Positions 8,344 to 16,946 of a DNA stretch of 61,663 bases are shown here, one piece after another. The notes beneath the pieces are model-generated. The model was given only the letters and a program-made list of their open reading frames with translations, did no database searches and was not told the DNA's origin. Within the stretch, counting starts at the first letter, position 1. The number at the start of each line of letters is the position of its first letter. The stretch comes from Herminiimonas sp. (lineage in GTDB: Bacteria; Pseudomonadota; Gammaproteobacteria; Burkholderiales; Burkholderiaceae_D). A program made the translations under genes and the position numbers. The stretch is from NCBI GenBank assembly GCA_027310305.1, contig DAIDBD010000069.1:1-61663 (forward strand). The letters run 5' to 3'.

Positions 8344-9332
8344 GATGCTTTTCCCTCCGCCGGGCGACGCGTCAATCTTGCCGCTATCTTTTCCAGCCCG
8401 CCGAGTATGCCGCCGCGCGCGAACAGCACGATCACGACCAGCAGCAGCCCGATCCAGAATTGCCAGTAGGCCGGATTCAGACCGGCGATGTAGTCCTGCG
8501 CCAGCATGAAGACGGCCGCGCCGACCAGCGCGCCGTACAGACGCCCGGTGCCGCCCAGCACCAGAATGATCAGCAATTCCGCCGAGCGCGCAAAGCCGAG
8601 CGCATCGAGGCCGACGAACTGCGTGGTCTGCGCCAGCAATGCGCCGGCCACGCCGGCGATTGCGGCGCCGAGCGTGAAGATGACGGTCATCCGCCGGTTG
8701 ACGTCGGCGCCGATGGCGGGCATCCGTCTGCCGCCTTCGCGTATGCCGATCAGCCCGAGGCCGAACGGCGAATGCACCAGCCGGCGCAAGACGACGAACA
8801 GCAGGAACAGTACCGCGAAGCTGTACCAGAATGCGGTCTTGCCGAACAGATCGAATTCGAACACGCCGAACAGCTTGCCGACCATCATGCCGGACAAGCC
8901 ATCGACGCCGCCGGTGAGGAAGGCCGCCTTGTTGGCCGCTTCGAACAGCATCAGTCCGATGCCGAGCGTGACCATCAGCCGCGTCAGGTCCTGTCCGCGC
9001 ACCACCAGAAAGCTGGTCAGGAAGCCGAACAGCGCCGCCACCGCCGCCGCCAGCAGCAGGCCGGTGATCGGTTCGCCCCAGCCGTGCACAGCCAGCAGCC
9101 CGGCGGTGTAGGCGCCGAGGCCGAAGAAGGCGGCATGGCCGAGCGACACGATGCCGGCATAGCCGAGAATCAGATCGAGCGAGATTGCAAACAGGCCGAC
9201 GATCATGATTTGCGCGATCAGCACCAGATAGCCGGGGAACAGGAAAAAGGACGCGACCGGCATCAGCCAGAAGGCGATTTCCAGCGGCGTCCAGCGGTCG
9301 TGCGGCAAGCGATGCTTTGACCGGGATGTCAT
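8340..9332 (-). CDS. livM: ABC transporter permease, LivM type
   Basis: A 330-residue inner-membrane permease with about ten hydrophobic helices. The segment LDLILGYAGIVSLGHAAFFG is the conserved LivM motif, and EGGRRMPAIGADVNRRM resembles the cytoplasmic EAA-like coupling loop. The start at 9332 gives MTSRSKHRLPHD and overlaps the livH stop codon as ATGA; longer upstream frames on this strand are shadows of livH. It forms the translocation pore together with LivH. Confidence 0.93.
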   Translation of the reverse strand: MTSRSKHRLPHDRWTPLEIAFWLMPVASFFLFPGYLVLIAQIMIVGLFAISLDLILGYAGIVSLGHAAFFGLGAYTAGLLAVHGWGEPITGLLLAAAVAALFGFLTSFLVVRGQDLTRLMVTLGIGLMLFEAANKAAFLTGGVDGLSGMMVGKLFGVFEFDLFGKTAFWYSFAVLFLLFVVLRRLVHSPFGLGLIGIREGGRRMPAIGADVNRRMTVIFTLGAAIAGVAGALLAQTTQFVGLDALGFARSAELLIILVLGGTGRLYGALVGAAVFMLAQDYIAGLNPAYWQFWIGLLLVVIVLFARGGILGGLEKIAARLTRRPAEGKAS

Positions 9333-10195
9333 GCGCGCCTCCCGATCAGGCCGGCCGGAAACAGCAGCAGCATCAGCACCATCAAGCCATAGATCACGAA
9401 CGCGCCGATCTCCGGCACGTAATATTTGCCGGCCACATCGAACACGCCGAGGATCAGCGCCGCGAACAGCGGCCCCTTGATGGTGCCGGCGCCGCCGACC
9501 GCCACCACCAGCAGGAAATACACCATGTACTTGATCGGGAAGGTCGGGTCGAGCCCCAGCACGTCGATGCCGAGTCCGCCGCCGAGTCCGGCCAGACCGG
9601 AACCGAGCGCGAACGTCAGGGAAAACACGCGGCTGACGTTGATGCCGAGCCCGGCCGACGCCTGCTGATTGTCGACCGAGGCGCGGATCTGCGCGCCGAA
9701 GCGGGTGCGTTCGATCAGCCAGCCGAGCGCCAGCGTGATGGCGACGACGACGCCGATCAGGAACAGCCGGTAGGCGCCGACATCGAGCCCGAAGATGGCG
9801 ACCTGTCCGCGCAGCCAGTCGGGCAGGCGCACCGGCTGCTGCGACGGTCCCCAGATGTACGTCGCACCGGCGACCGCCATAAAGGTGAGGCCGATCGAGA
9901 ACAGCACCTGGTCGAGATGGCTGGCCTTGTACAGACGCCGATATAGCAGGCGTTCCAGGATCAGGCCGGCCACGGCGCTGGCAATGAAGGCGACCGGCAG
10001 CGACAGCAGGAACGGCACGCCGAGCCGCGACAGCAGCGTCACGCACACATAGCCGCCGAGCATCGCGAATGCGCCGTGCGCGAGATTGACGAAATTCATC
10101 AGGCCCATCGTCACCGACAGCCCGACGCTGATCAGGAACAGCAGGCTGCCGTAGGCGATGCCGTCGAACAGGACGCCAATGAGGTTGCTCAGCAT
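9329..10195 (-). CDS. livH: ABC transporter permease, LivH type
   Basis: A 288-residue inner-membrane permease, first gene of the livHMGF operon. The N-terminus (LFDGIAYGSLLFLISVGLSV then TMGLMNFVNLAHGAFAMLGG) is diagnostic of LivH, and RTRFGAQIRASVDNQQASAG matches its cytoplasmic coupling loop. An ACAGG sequence lies eight bases before the ATG. No livK-type periplasmic binding protein gene is found upstream, where instead two palindromic repeats occur; the binding protein must be encoded elsewhere or has been lost from this locus. Confidence 0.93.
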   Translation of the reverse strand: MLSNLIGVLFDGIAYGSLLFLISVGLSVTMGLMNFVNLAHGAFAMLGGYVCVTLLSRLGVPFLLSLPVAFIASAVAGLILERLLYRRLYKASHLDQVLFSIGLTFMAVAGATYIWGPSQQPVRLPDWLRGQVAIFGLDVGAYRLFLIGVVVAITLALGWLIERTRFGAQIRASVDNQQASAGLGINVSRVFSLTFALGSGLAGLGGGLGIDVLGLDPTFPIKYMVYFLLVVAVGGAGTIKGPLFAALILGVFDVAGKYYVPEIGAFVIYGLMVLMLLLFPAGLIGRRA

Positions 10196-10344
10196 AGCGG
10201 CCTGTTCTCTAAGACGGTTATTGAAAATTGCATGATGCTGTCTCCTTTTTTAAATTTAGGACTTACGCAAATCACAATGATGTACCTGATTTGTCGGCCC
10301 CAACGAACCGTTCGTCCCGGGGCACCCTTTGGGGTGTGAGTAGG

Positions 10345-10431
10345 TCCGTTCGTCCTGAGTAGCGCAGCGTATCGAAGGACTGGTTGCGTACCACGATCCT
10401 TCGATACGCTGCGCTACTCAGGACGAACGGA
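10345..10431. repeat. REP-like palindrome, 35-bp perfect arms
   Basis: Positions 10345-10379 and 10397-10431 are perfect reverse complements of 35 bases around a 17-base loop. The arm sequence, CCTTCGATACGCTGCGCTAC followed by TCAGGACGAACGG, is an interspersed intergenic motif I recognise from many proteobacterial genomes. It can fold into a very stable hairpin in RNA of either strand. Confidence 0.9.
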
Positions 10432-10581
10432 ATTTTAAATAACGAAATTACCGTTTGGATCGGGGCTGAACAGACTATCTCGGGGCATGTTTTTCGTAAG
10501 CCCTAAAATTATCAGGTTTTATTCTAGGTTCAGAGGACGTTGAATTGTCCCGAAAAGGGGCTTCCTCCGGTCGTAGGTTGG

Positions 10582-10641
10582 TGGTTAGCGTAGCGAACCC
10601 CAACACTGGACGCACATCGTTGGGGTTCGCTACGCTAACCA
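10582..10641. repeat. Interspersed palindrome, 23-bp perfect arms
   Basis: Positions 10582-10604 (beginning TGGTTAGCGTAGCGAACCCC) and 10619-10641 are perfect reverse complements with a 14-base loop. The motif, flanked by CGTAGGTTGG, belongs to a class of intergenic palindromes common in betaproteobacteria. It lies downstream of the pcaC stop codon and may protect or terminate the pca transcript 3' end. Confidence 0.88.
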
Positions 10642-10751
10642 TCAATCTACTTTTCCATTGCAAACAATGCGCGTTAGCGTTCCTGCCACTCATAAAAACC
10701 CAGATGAACTGTTTGTTGTGCGTGTTCGCTCTATCCACTTTGCCCGGCCAC

Positions 10752-11144
10752 CTATTTCGCGGCATCCAGATCCATCTGATCGAACACGTCCTGCGCCATC
10801 TGAAACGCGGAATTCGCCGCCGGCACACCGCAATAAATCGCGGCCTGCAACAGCGCTTCCTTGATCTCGTCGCGCGTTACGCCGTTGTTGGCCGCCGCCC
10901 GCAAATGCAGCTTCAATTCTTCTTCACGATTGAGCGCGACCATCATCGAAATCGTCAGCAGGCTGCGCGTATGGCGCGGCAGGCCGGGGCGCGTCCAGAT
11001 CTCACCCCATGCATAGCGCGTGATCAGGTCCTGGAACTCGGTGGTCAGTTCGGTGCGCTTGCCCTGCGCACGATCGACGTGCGCATCGCCCAGCACTGCA
11101 CGGCGCACCGTCATTCCGTTTGCGTGGCGTTCCTGTTCATCCAT
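10752..11144 (-). CDS. pcaC: 4-carboxymuconolactone decarboxylase
   Basis: A 130-residue AhpD-like all-helical protein that decarboxylates 4-carboxymuconolactone to beta-ketoadipate enol-lactone. VRRAVLGDAHVDRA near the N-terminus, ITRYAWGEIWTRPGLPRHTRS and EALLQAAIYCGVPAAN are hallmark PcaC segments with the expected His and Cys positions. The start at 11144 (MDEQERHANG) matches family N-termini and leaves AAGGGA at proper distance; an ATG two codons earlier (11150) is an alternative. Last gene of the pcaBDC block, 17 bp after pcaD. Confidence 0.93.
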   Translation of the reverse strand: MDEQERHANGMTVRRAVLGDAHVDRAQGKRTELTTEFQDLITRYAWGEIWTRPGLPRHTRSLLTISMMVALNREEELKLHLRAAANNGVTRDEIKEALLQAAIYCGVPAANSAFQMAQDVFDQMDLDAAK

Positions 11145-11161
11145 GTTCATTTCCCTTGCAG

Positions 11162-11941
11162 TCAGGCAGTCAGAAAATTCACGACATTGTCGGTAAAGCG
11201 CTGCGCCACTTCCCAGTTCGACAGATGCGCCGCATTCAATTCGACATATCGCGCGCCGGGAATGCGCTGCGCGATCAGCTTGCCTTCTGCCGGCGGCGTC
11301 GCCTTGTCGTGCTTGCCGGCGATGACCAGCGTCGGTGCGACGATACCGCCCAACCCGTCGCGCTGGTCCATGTCGCGCACCGCCGCGCAACTCGCCGCAT
11401 AACCGGCATCGGACATGCGCAGCAGCATGCCGCGCACTATCTCAACCTGCTTTGGCGCATAGTTCTGGAAATCAGGCGTAAACCAGCGGTCGAGCACTGC
11501 CGGCACGACGGCTTCCATGCTCTCGTTCAGCACCTTCTCGATACGCGCGTCATACGCTTCCGGGGCGCCGATCCTGGCGGCGGTATTGCTCAGCACCAGC
11601 CGGTCGATGCGCGCCGGATGATGTGCCGCGAGCCACATGCCGGTCATGCCGCCCATCGACAATCCGCAAAAATGGGCGCGCGCGATCCTCAGGCGATCCA
11701 TCAGCGCGATGATGTCGCCGCCCAGTTGCGCGATGCTGTACGGACCGGGCGGCACCGACGATTGCCCGTGGCCGCGCGTGTCGTAGCGCAGCACCCGAAA
11801 ATGTTCAAGCAATGCGGGCATCTGCGGCGCCCACATGCCGAGTTCGGTGCCGAGCGAATTCGACAGGATGAGAAACGGGGCATCGTCCTTGCCCTCGATC
11901 TGGTAATGCAGTTGCACGTTGCCGATTTCCATGATGGCCAT
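11162..11941 (-). CDS. pcaD: 3-oxoadipate enol-lactonase
   Basis: A 259-residue alpha/beta hydrolase that opens beta-ketoadipate enol-lactone to beta-ketoadipate. LSNSLGTELGMWAPQMPAL, RYDTRGHGQSS, the nucleophile elbow GLSMGGM (Ser near residue 103) and the C-terminal NAAHLSNWE with the catalytic His are characteristic of PcaD. The start at 11941 has AGGAG eight bases upstream. Five bases separate it from pcaB, and pcaC follows closely, so the three are surely co-transcribed. Confidence 0.94.
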   Translation of the reverse strand: MAIMEIGNVQLHYQIEGKDDAPFLILSNSLGTELGMWAPQMPALLEHFRVLRYDTRGHGQSSVPPGPYSIAQLGGDIIALMDRLRIARAHFCGLSMGGMTGMWLAAHHPARIDRLVLSNTAARIGAPEAYDARIEKVLNESMEAVVPAVLDRWFTPDFQNYAPKQVEIVRGMLLRMSDAGYAASCAAVRDMDQRDGLGGIVAPTLVIAGKHDKATPPAEGKLIAQRIPGARYVELNAAHLSNWEVAQRFTDNVVNFLTA

Positions 11942-11946
11942 GATCG

Positions 11947-13317
11947 TCACTCCTGATGAAAGTTTGCGTTGCGGCGCTGATGGGTTTGCAGCACGCGATC
12001 GACGAACGCCGCCGCTGCGCCGGTGTAGCCGGCCGGATCGAACAGCCGGTCGATTGCGCCGGCCGGCAATGCCGCACTGACTTGCGGATCCTGCACAAGT
12101 ACCTCGCGCAAATGCCGCCCGGTCGAATCGGCCTCGCGGCAAGCGCGTTCGACAAGCTGGTGCGCCGCCATGCGGCCGATTTTTCCGCCCAATGCCAGCG
12201 TGACGGCTTCCGCCATGATCTGGCCATGCGTCGCATCGAGATTGATGCGCATGCGCTCGGCATCGACGCTGAGGCCGGACGCCACTTGCCGCATCTGCTG
12301 CACTGCGCCCGCAGTCAGCTGCACGATCTGCGGCAGCGTATCCCATTCGGCCTGCCAGCCGCCGAGCCCGCGCTCATGCTCCTGCACCATGCCGGACAGC
12401 ATCGCGGAAACCAGTCCGGGCACCCGCACCGCCGCCGCCAGCGCGACCGCGCAGCCGACCGGATTGCGCTTGTGCGGCATGGTCGAAGAACCGCCGCGCC
12501 CGGCTGCAACCGGTTCGGACGCTTCGGCCACGTCGGTCTGCATGTGCAGTGAAATGTCGCGCGCCATCTTGCCCAGCGTGCCGGTCAGCAGGCCGAGCAC
12601 GGTAGCGACTTCCGCCACGCGGTCGCGCTCGGCATGCCACGGCGCATCGGGCAGCATCAGTCCGAGCTCCGCAGCCAGCGTTGCGGCGACCTGCATGCCG
12701 TGCGCGCCAAGGCTGGCCAATGTGCCGGCAGCGCCGCCGAATTGCAGCGCGAGCGAGCGCGCGCGCAAGGTAGCCATCCGATCCTGATGGCGCAATATCG
12801 CATCGAGCCAACCGGCCGCTTTCAGCCCGAACGTGGTCGGCAATGCATGCTGCATCCAGGTGCGGCCGACCACCAGCGTATCCCGATGTTGCCGGGCCAG
12901 TTGCGCGAGCGCATCGGCCAGTTGCGCCAGATCGGCATCGATGTAATCGAGCGCATCGCGCAATTGCAGCACGAGGCCGGTATCGATCGCATCCTGGCTG
13001 GTGGCGCCCCAGTGCACATATTTCGCAGCGTCGGCATCGACTTGCGCGACCCGCGTAGTCAACTGCTTCACCAGCGGAATCGCCAGGTTGCCGGCCGGCG
13101 CTGCTGCTTGCGCAAGCGCCACCAAATCGATCTGCGCGACATCGCAGCACTGCGCGATAGCCGCCACTGCGTCCGCCGGAATCACGCCATGCGCGGCTTC
13201 GGCGCGCGCCAGCGCCGCTTCGAAATCCAGCATGCGCTGTATGCACGCGCGATCGGAAAATATGCGCTGCATCGCATCGGTCGAGAACATCGGGCCGGTC
13301 AGATTGGAGGAAGTCAT
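11947..13317 (-). CDS. pcaB: 3-carboxy-cis,cis-muconate cycloisomerase
   Basis: A 456-residue member of the fumarase/aspartase superfamily that lactonises beta-carboxymuconate, the product of protocatechuate 3,4-dioxygenase. It carries KYVHWGATSQDAIDTGL, the catalytic-loop signature GGSSTMPHKRNPV, and the C-terminal domain with DATHGQIMAEAVTLALGGKI expected of bacterial PcaB. The ATG at 13317 gives the standard N-terminus; its ribosome site is weak. Unlike the other junctions in the pathway, 398 bp full of repeats separates it from pcaG, so pcaBDC may have its own promoter. Confidence 0.94.
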   Translation of the reverse strand: MTSSNLTGPMFSTDAMQRIFSDRACIQRMLDFEAALARAEAAHGVIPADAVAAIAQCCDVAQIDLVALAQAAAPAGNLAIPLVKQLTTRVAQVDADAAKYVHWGATSQDAIDTGLVLQLRDALDYIDADLAQLADALAQLARQHRDTLVVGRTWMQHALPTTFGLKAAGWLDAILRHQDRMATLRARSLALQFGGAAGTLASLGAHGMQVAATLAAELGLMLPDAPWHAERDRVAEVATVLGLLTGTLGKMARDISLHMQTDVAEASEPVAAGRGGSSTMPHKRNPVGCAVALAAAVRVPGLVSAMLSGMVQEHERGLGGWQAEWDTLPQIVQLTAGAVQQMRQVASGLSVDAERMRINLDATHGQIMAEAVTLALGGKIGRMAAHQLVERACREADSTGRHLREVLVQDPQVSAALPAGAIDRLFDPAGYTGAAAAFVDRVLQTHQRRNANFHQE

Positions 13318-13400
13318 TGTTTCAATGCGTCGGTTACCGGAACGGAATGAGAATACCAAGCAGGTGAGCAAAAGTCTTTTGACATGCCGCGCCTGATACT

Positions 13401-13506
13401 CCCCTCGCCCGCTTGCGGGAGAGGGGCGGGGGGAGAGGGGATTTGCCAAGGCCATCTCTCTTGCGATCACCCTCTCCCCAACCCTCTCCCGCAAGCGGGC
13501 GAGGGG
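13401..13506. repeat. Interspersed palindrome between pcaB and pcaG
   Basis: Positions 13401-13425 (CCCCTCGCCCGCTTGCGGGA then GAGGG) pair perfectly with 13482-13506, and imperfect inner arms continue through GGGGAGAGGG/CCCTCTCCCC. Weaker outer complementarity involves 13362-13385 and 13531-13553. The core CCCCTCGCCCGCTTGCGGG recurs exactly inside the yejF coding region at 50773-50791, so this is a dispersed family within this genome. Confidence 0.88.
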
Positions 13507-13557
13507 GTGAAATACAAGTGCAGCAGGATTTGTCAAAAAACTTTTGCATACCTTCTT

Positions 13558-13716
13558 AGCTCGACTTTATCCATTTGCGGGCCGCCCCTAGTAGAGGGCG
13601 GGCGTCGAGAATCAGCGGCTTTTTTGAATGTCGTGGAACTGCCCAGACATTGAAAAATTCAACTCTCAATAGGCGCACCCCTTGGGAGGATGTCTGCAAA
13701 TGGATAAAGTCGAGCT
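13558..13716. repeat. 21-bp perfect inverted repeat with 117-bp spacer
   Basis: Positions 13558-13578 (AGCTCGACTTTATCCATTTG then C) and 13696-13716 are perfect reverse complements. The right arm reaches the last base of the pcaG stop codon. Unit length (159 bp), arm length and its position against a gene edge resemble the 6730-6892 unit, though arm sequences differ. Together with the repeat at 13401-13506 it fills the 398-bp pcaG-pcaB gap; I see no gene there. Confidence 0.75.
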
Positions 13717-14297
13717 TAGATATCGAAAAAAACCGTTTCGCCCTGACCGTTGGCTTCGCCCTGCATCACGACACTCCATTCCAGCACGCCGGCCTTGCCC
13801 GGAACCGGTCGCGCGATCAACGTGCCGCGCCGTTCGGCCGGCACCATCGCCAGCACCGGATCGTCGGCGTTGCCTTCGGCATCCGGAAAATAAATGCGGC
13901 TGACAAGCTGCTTGAGCAAGCCGCGCGCGAAGATCGACACGGCGATATGCGGCGCCTGCAGCGTGCCGTTCGGCCCCGGCACGCGTCCCGGCTTGATCGT
14001 GGCGAACCGGAAGAAACCGTTGCCGTCGGTCGGCACCCGGCCGAAGCCCCTGAAGCCGGACTCCAGCGGCAGATCGCGCGTGTCGTCCGGATGCGCATAC
14101 TTGCCGTGAGCATTGGCTTGCCAGATTTCGATCAGGCCATCGGCCACCGGGCTGCCGTTGCCGTCGAGCAGACGGCCTTCGATCACGATGCGCTCGCCGC
14201 TGACATTGCCGCCGACCAGATCGGCGATCGTCAGCCAGTCGGTGCCGATATGCAGATACGGGCCGACGGTTTGCGATGACGTCATTTGCAGGCTCAT
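13716..14297 (-). CDS. pcaG: Protocatechuate 3,4-dioxygenase alpha subunit
   Basis: A 193-residue intradiol dioxygenase-fold subunit. SSQTVGPYLHIG at the N-terminus, GLIEIWQANAHGKYAHPDD and the C-terminal ARPVPGKAGVLEWSVVMQGE are typical of PcaG. It assembles with PcaH, which carries the iron ligands; the alpha subunit shapes the active-site cleft. The ATG at 14297 lies one base after the pcaH stop, indicating coupled translation; an ATG four codons further in (14285) is an alternative. The stop codon touches one arm of the 21-bp inverted repeat. Confidence 0.94.
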   Translation of the reverse strand: MSLQMTSSQTVGPYLHIGTDWLTIADLVGGNVSGERIVIEGRLLDGNGSPVADGLIEIWQANAHGKYAHPDDTRDLPLESGFRGFGRVPTDGNGFFRFATIKPGRVPGPNGTLQAPHIAVSIFARGLLKQLVSRIYFPDAEGNADDPVLAMVPAERRGTLIARPVPGKAGVLEWSVVMQGEANGQGETVFFDI

Positions 14298-14298
14298 G

Positions 14299-15003
14299 TC
14301 ATTTCTCCATCGGTGTGGCGTTGCGGCCGCGCAGCACGATATCGAAGCGATATCCGAGTGCGTGTTCGGGCGTGGTGGCTTCCCAGTCGAACGTCGAGAT
14401 CAGGCGATTGCGCGCCCTTTCGTCGGGGATGCTGGTAAACATCGGATCGTAGGGTAGCAGCGGGTCGCCGGGAAAATACATCTGCGTCACCAGCCGCGTG
14501 GCGAACGCATGGCCGAACAGCGAAAAATGAATGTGCGCGGGACGCCAGGCGTTGTGATGATTGCGCCACGGATAGGCGCCGGGCTTGATCGTCAGGAATC
14601 GGTAGCGGCCGTCGGCGCCGGTCAGCGTGCGTCCGCCGCCGCTGAAATTCGGATCGAGCGGCGCATCGTGATTGTCGTTCTTGTGCGGATAGCGTCCGGC
14701 CGCATTGGCTTGCCACAACTCGACCAGCGCATTGGAAACCGGCTTGCCGTTTTCATCAAGCACGCGCCCGGTGACGACGATGCGTTCGCCGAGCGGATCG
14801 CCGCCGTGCTGATGCGTCAGGTCGTTGTCGCCGGCCCGGATGTCGTCGTGGCCGAATACCGGGCCGGTCACTTCGGACAAGGTTTGCGGCAGCAGGATCA
14901 ACGGTTTCGCCGGCGCGCGCTTCACGGTCGAGCCGTACGGCGCATACAGATAGTCCGGCTGGGTGCCGTGGAACGGGCGGCGGTATTGCGCTAATTCAAC
15001 CAT
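14299..15003 (-). CDS. pcaH: Protocatechuate 3,4-dioxygenase beta subunit
   Basis: A 234-residue catalytic subunit that cleaves protocatechuate between its hydroxyls to beta-carboxymuconate using Fe(III). The four ligands are visible: Tyr in NAAGRYPHKND, Tyr in IKPGAYPWRNHH, and the two His of RPAHIHFSLFG. The N-terminus MVELAQYRRPFHGTQPDYLY is that of PcaH. The ATG at 15003 has AGGAG seven bases upstream; upstream extension would run into the pcaF region. It is 38 bp from pcaF and one base from pcaG. Confidence 0.95.
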   Translation of the reverse strand: MVELAQYRRPFHGTQPDYLYAPYGSTVKRAPAKPLILLPQTLSEVTGPVFGHDDIRAGDNDLTHQHGGDPLGERIVVTGRVLDENGKPVSNALVELWQANAAGRYPHKNDNHDAPLDPNFSGGGRTLTGADGRYRFLTIKPGAYPWRNHHNAWRPAHIHFSLFGHAFATRLVTQMYFPGDPLLPYDPMFTSIPDERARNRLISTFDWEATTPEHALGYRFDIVLRGRNATPMEK

Positions 15004-15041
15004 GCATGTCTCCTGATTCTTATTCGGCAATACCGATCGCA

Positions 15042-16247
15042 TCAAACACGTTCGATGATCATCGCGATGCCCTGCCCGACGCCGATGCACATCGTGCACA
15101 GCGCAAAGCGGCCGCCGGTACGATGCAGCTGATACATCGCCGTGGTGACCAGCCGCGCGCCGCTCATGCCGAGCGGATGACCCAGCGCGATCGCGCCGCC
15201 GTTCGGATTGACGCGCGGATCGTTGTCCTGCAAACCCAGCATGCGCAGCACCGCCAGCCCCTGCGCGGCGAATGCTTCATTGAGCTCGATCACATCCATC
15301 TGATCGATCGTCATGCCCAACTGCTGCAACAGCTTCTGCGTGGCCGGCGCCGGGCCGATGCCCATCACGCGCGGCGCGACGCCTGCGGTCGCCATGCCGA
15401 CGACGCGCGCCTTCGGCGTCAAGCCGTGACGCCGCGCGGCCGCTTCGCTGGCAAGCAGCAGTGCGCAGGCGCCGTCGTTGACGCCCGATGCATTGCCCGC
15501 CGTCACGGTGCCGTCCGGCCGCACCACGCCCTTCAGTCTGGCGAGCGCTTCGACACTGGTTGCACGCGGATGTTCGTCCTGCAATACGGTGATGATCTCC
15601 CCTTTTTTCTGCGGAATCACTACCGGCGTCATCTCTTGCGCGAGGATGCCGTTCTGCTGCGCGGCGGCAGCCTTGGCCTGGCTCGCTGCGGCAAACAGAT
15701 CCTGATCGGCGCGGCTGACGTGGTAATCGGTCGCCACGTTTTCGGCGGTTTCCGGCATCGAATCCACGCCGTATTGCGCCTTCATCAGCGGATTGACGAA
15801 GCGCCAGCCGATGGTGGTGTCGAACAGATTCGCATTGCGCGAAAACGCGCTGTCGGCCTTGCCCATCACGAACGGCGCGCGCGTCATCGATTCGACGCCG
15901 CCGGCGATCATCAGGCTGGTTTCGCCGGACTTGATCGCTCGCGCGGCGGTGCCGACCGCGTCCATGCCGGAGCCGCACAGCCGGTTGATGGTGGCGCCCG
16001 GCACTTCCGGCGGCAGTCCGGCCAGCAGCGCCGACATGCGCGCAACGTTGCGGTTGTCTTCGCCGGCCTGATTGGCGCAGCCGTAGATCACATCCTGCAC
16101 TTCGGTCCAGTTGACGCCGGGATTGCGCAGCATCAGCGCGCGCAACGGTATTGCACCGAGGTCGTCGGCGCGGACGTCCTTGAATGCGCCGCCGTAGCGG
16201 CCGATGGGAGTGCGAATTGCATCGCAGATGAAGGCGTCGATAGTCAT
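15042..16247 (-). CDS. pcaF: 3-oxoadipyl-CoA thiolase
   Basis: A 401-residue thiolase that splits 3-oxoadipyl-CoA with CoA into succinyl-CoA and acetyl-CoA, the last step of the pathway. The nucleophilic Cys lies in TINRLCGSGMDAVG (about residue 90), the His in GGAIALGHPLGMSGAR and the second Cys in CIGVGQGIAM. The beginning, MTIDAFICDAIRTPIGRYGG, is that of the PcaF/PaaJ group rather than of acetoacetyl-CoA thiolases. It follows pcaIJ by 57 bp in the same transcript. Confidence 0.94.
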   Translation of the reverse strand: MTIDAFICDAIRTPIGRYGGAFKDVRADDLGAIPLRALMLRNPGVNWTEVQDVIYGCANQAGEDNRNVARMSALLAGLPPEVPGATINRLCGSGMDAVGTAARAIKSGETSLMIAGGVESMTRAPFVMGKADSAFSRNANLFDTTIGWRFVNPLMKAQYGVDSMPETAENVATDYHVSRADQDLFAAASQAKAAAAQQNGILAQEMTPVVIPQKKGEIITVLQDEHPRATSVEALARLKGVVRPDGTVTAGNASGVNDGACALLLASEAAARRHGLTPKARVVGMATAGVAPRVMGIGPAPATQKLLQQLGMTIDQMDVIELNEAFAAQGLAVLRMLGLQDNDPRVNPNGGAIALGHPLGMSGARLVTTAMYQLHRTGGRFALCTMCIGVGQGIAMIIERV

Positions 16248-16304
16248 GGTTTCAATGATACGTAGTTTACTGGTTGATGGATGATATGCCGGATCAATGC
16301 CGAC

Positions 16305-16946
16305 TCATCGGCGATCGATCAACGGCACACCGGTTATTTTCTGCAACTCGTCAAATGCCAGGCCATCAATGATTTCGCGCACCGCCAACCCATCCGCAGT
16401 TACATCCAGCACGGCCAGATCGGTATAAATGCGATTGACGCAGCCGACGCCGGTCAGCGGATAACTGCATTGTGCGACGATTTTGCTGTCGCCGCTTTTG
16501 GTCTGGTGTTCCATCATCACGAACACTTGCCTGGCGCCGATCGCCAGATCCATCGCGCCGCCTACCGCAGGAATCGCATCCGGCGCGCCGGTATGCCAGT
16601 TGGCAAGATCGCCACCGGCCGATACCTGGAACGCGCCGAGCACGCAGATATCCAGATGGCCGCCGCGCATCATCGCGAACGAGTCGCCATGATGGAAATA
16701 GGCGCCGCCGGTCAGCAGCGTGACCGGCTGCTTGCCGGCATTGATCAGGTCCTCGTCTTCTTCGCCCGGCGCCGGCGCCGGCCCCATGCCGAGCAAACCG
16801 TTCTCGCTATGCAAGAACACTTCGCGCTCTTGCGGCAGATGGTTCGCCACCATGGTTGGCAGACCGATGCCAAGATTGACATAAGCGCCTTCGGGAATAT
16901 CGCGCGCCACGCGGGCGGCGATCTGGTCGCGGGTAAAACGCTGCAT
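16305..16946 (-). CDS. pcaJ: 3-oxoadipate CoA-transferase subunit B
   Basis: A 213-residue beta subunit of the class I CoA-transferase that moves CoA from succinyl-CoA to beta-ketoadipate. The catalytic Glu lies in HSENGLLGMGP, following YVNLGIGLPTMVANHLP. The start at 16946 has AGGAG eight bases upstream and overlaps the pcaI stop by one base (TGATG). Length and the position after pcaI fit the family; CatJ or an acetoacetate transferase is less likely given the surrounding pca genes. Confidence 0.94.
   Translation of the reverse strand: MQRFTRDQIAARVARDIPEGAYVNLGIGLPTMVANHLPQEREVFLHSENGLLGMGPAPAPGEEDEDLINAGKQPVTLLTGGAYFHHGDSFAMMRGGHLDICVLGAFQVSAGGDLANWHTGAPDAIPAVGGAMDLAIGARQVFVMMEHQTKSGDSKIVAQCSYPLTGVGCVNRIYTDLAVLDVTADGLAVREIIDGLAFDELQKITGVPLIDRR

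Larger units (their letters stand above)
10196..10751. other. Intergenic region between pcaC and livH carrying palindromic repeats
   Basis: About 556 bp with no gene that I can support. It contains two separate perfect palindromic elements, listed on their own, plus a partial extra copy of the CCGTTCGTCC motif near 10309-10318. The livH promoter must lie in the first hundred bases upstream of 10195, but I see no clear -35/-10 pair. Confidence 0.7.

Noticed and set aside
8322-9320. Long plus-strand frame of 332 codons
   Set aside because: It lies antisense to livM and livG, has low-complexity Gln/Arg/His-rich translation without domains, and no ribosome site; a shadow of GC-rich coding DNA.
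15006-16265. Plus-strand frame of 419 codons
   Set aside because: Antisense to pcaF; composition typical of a shadow frame, while the minus strand encodes an unmistakable thiolase.
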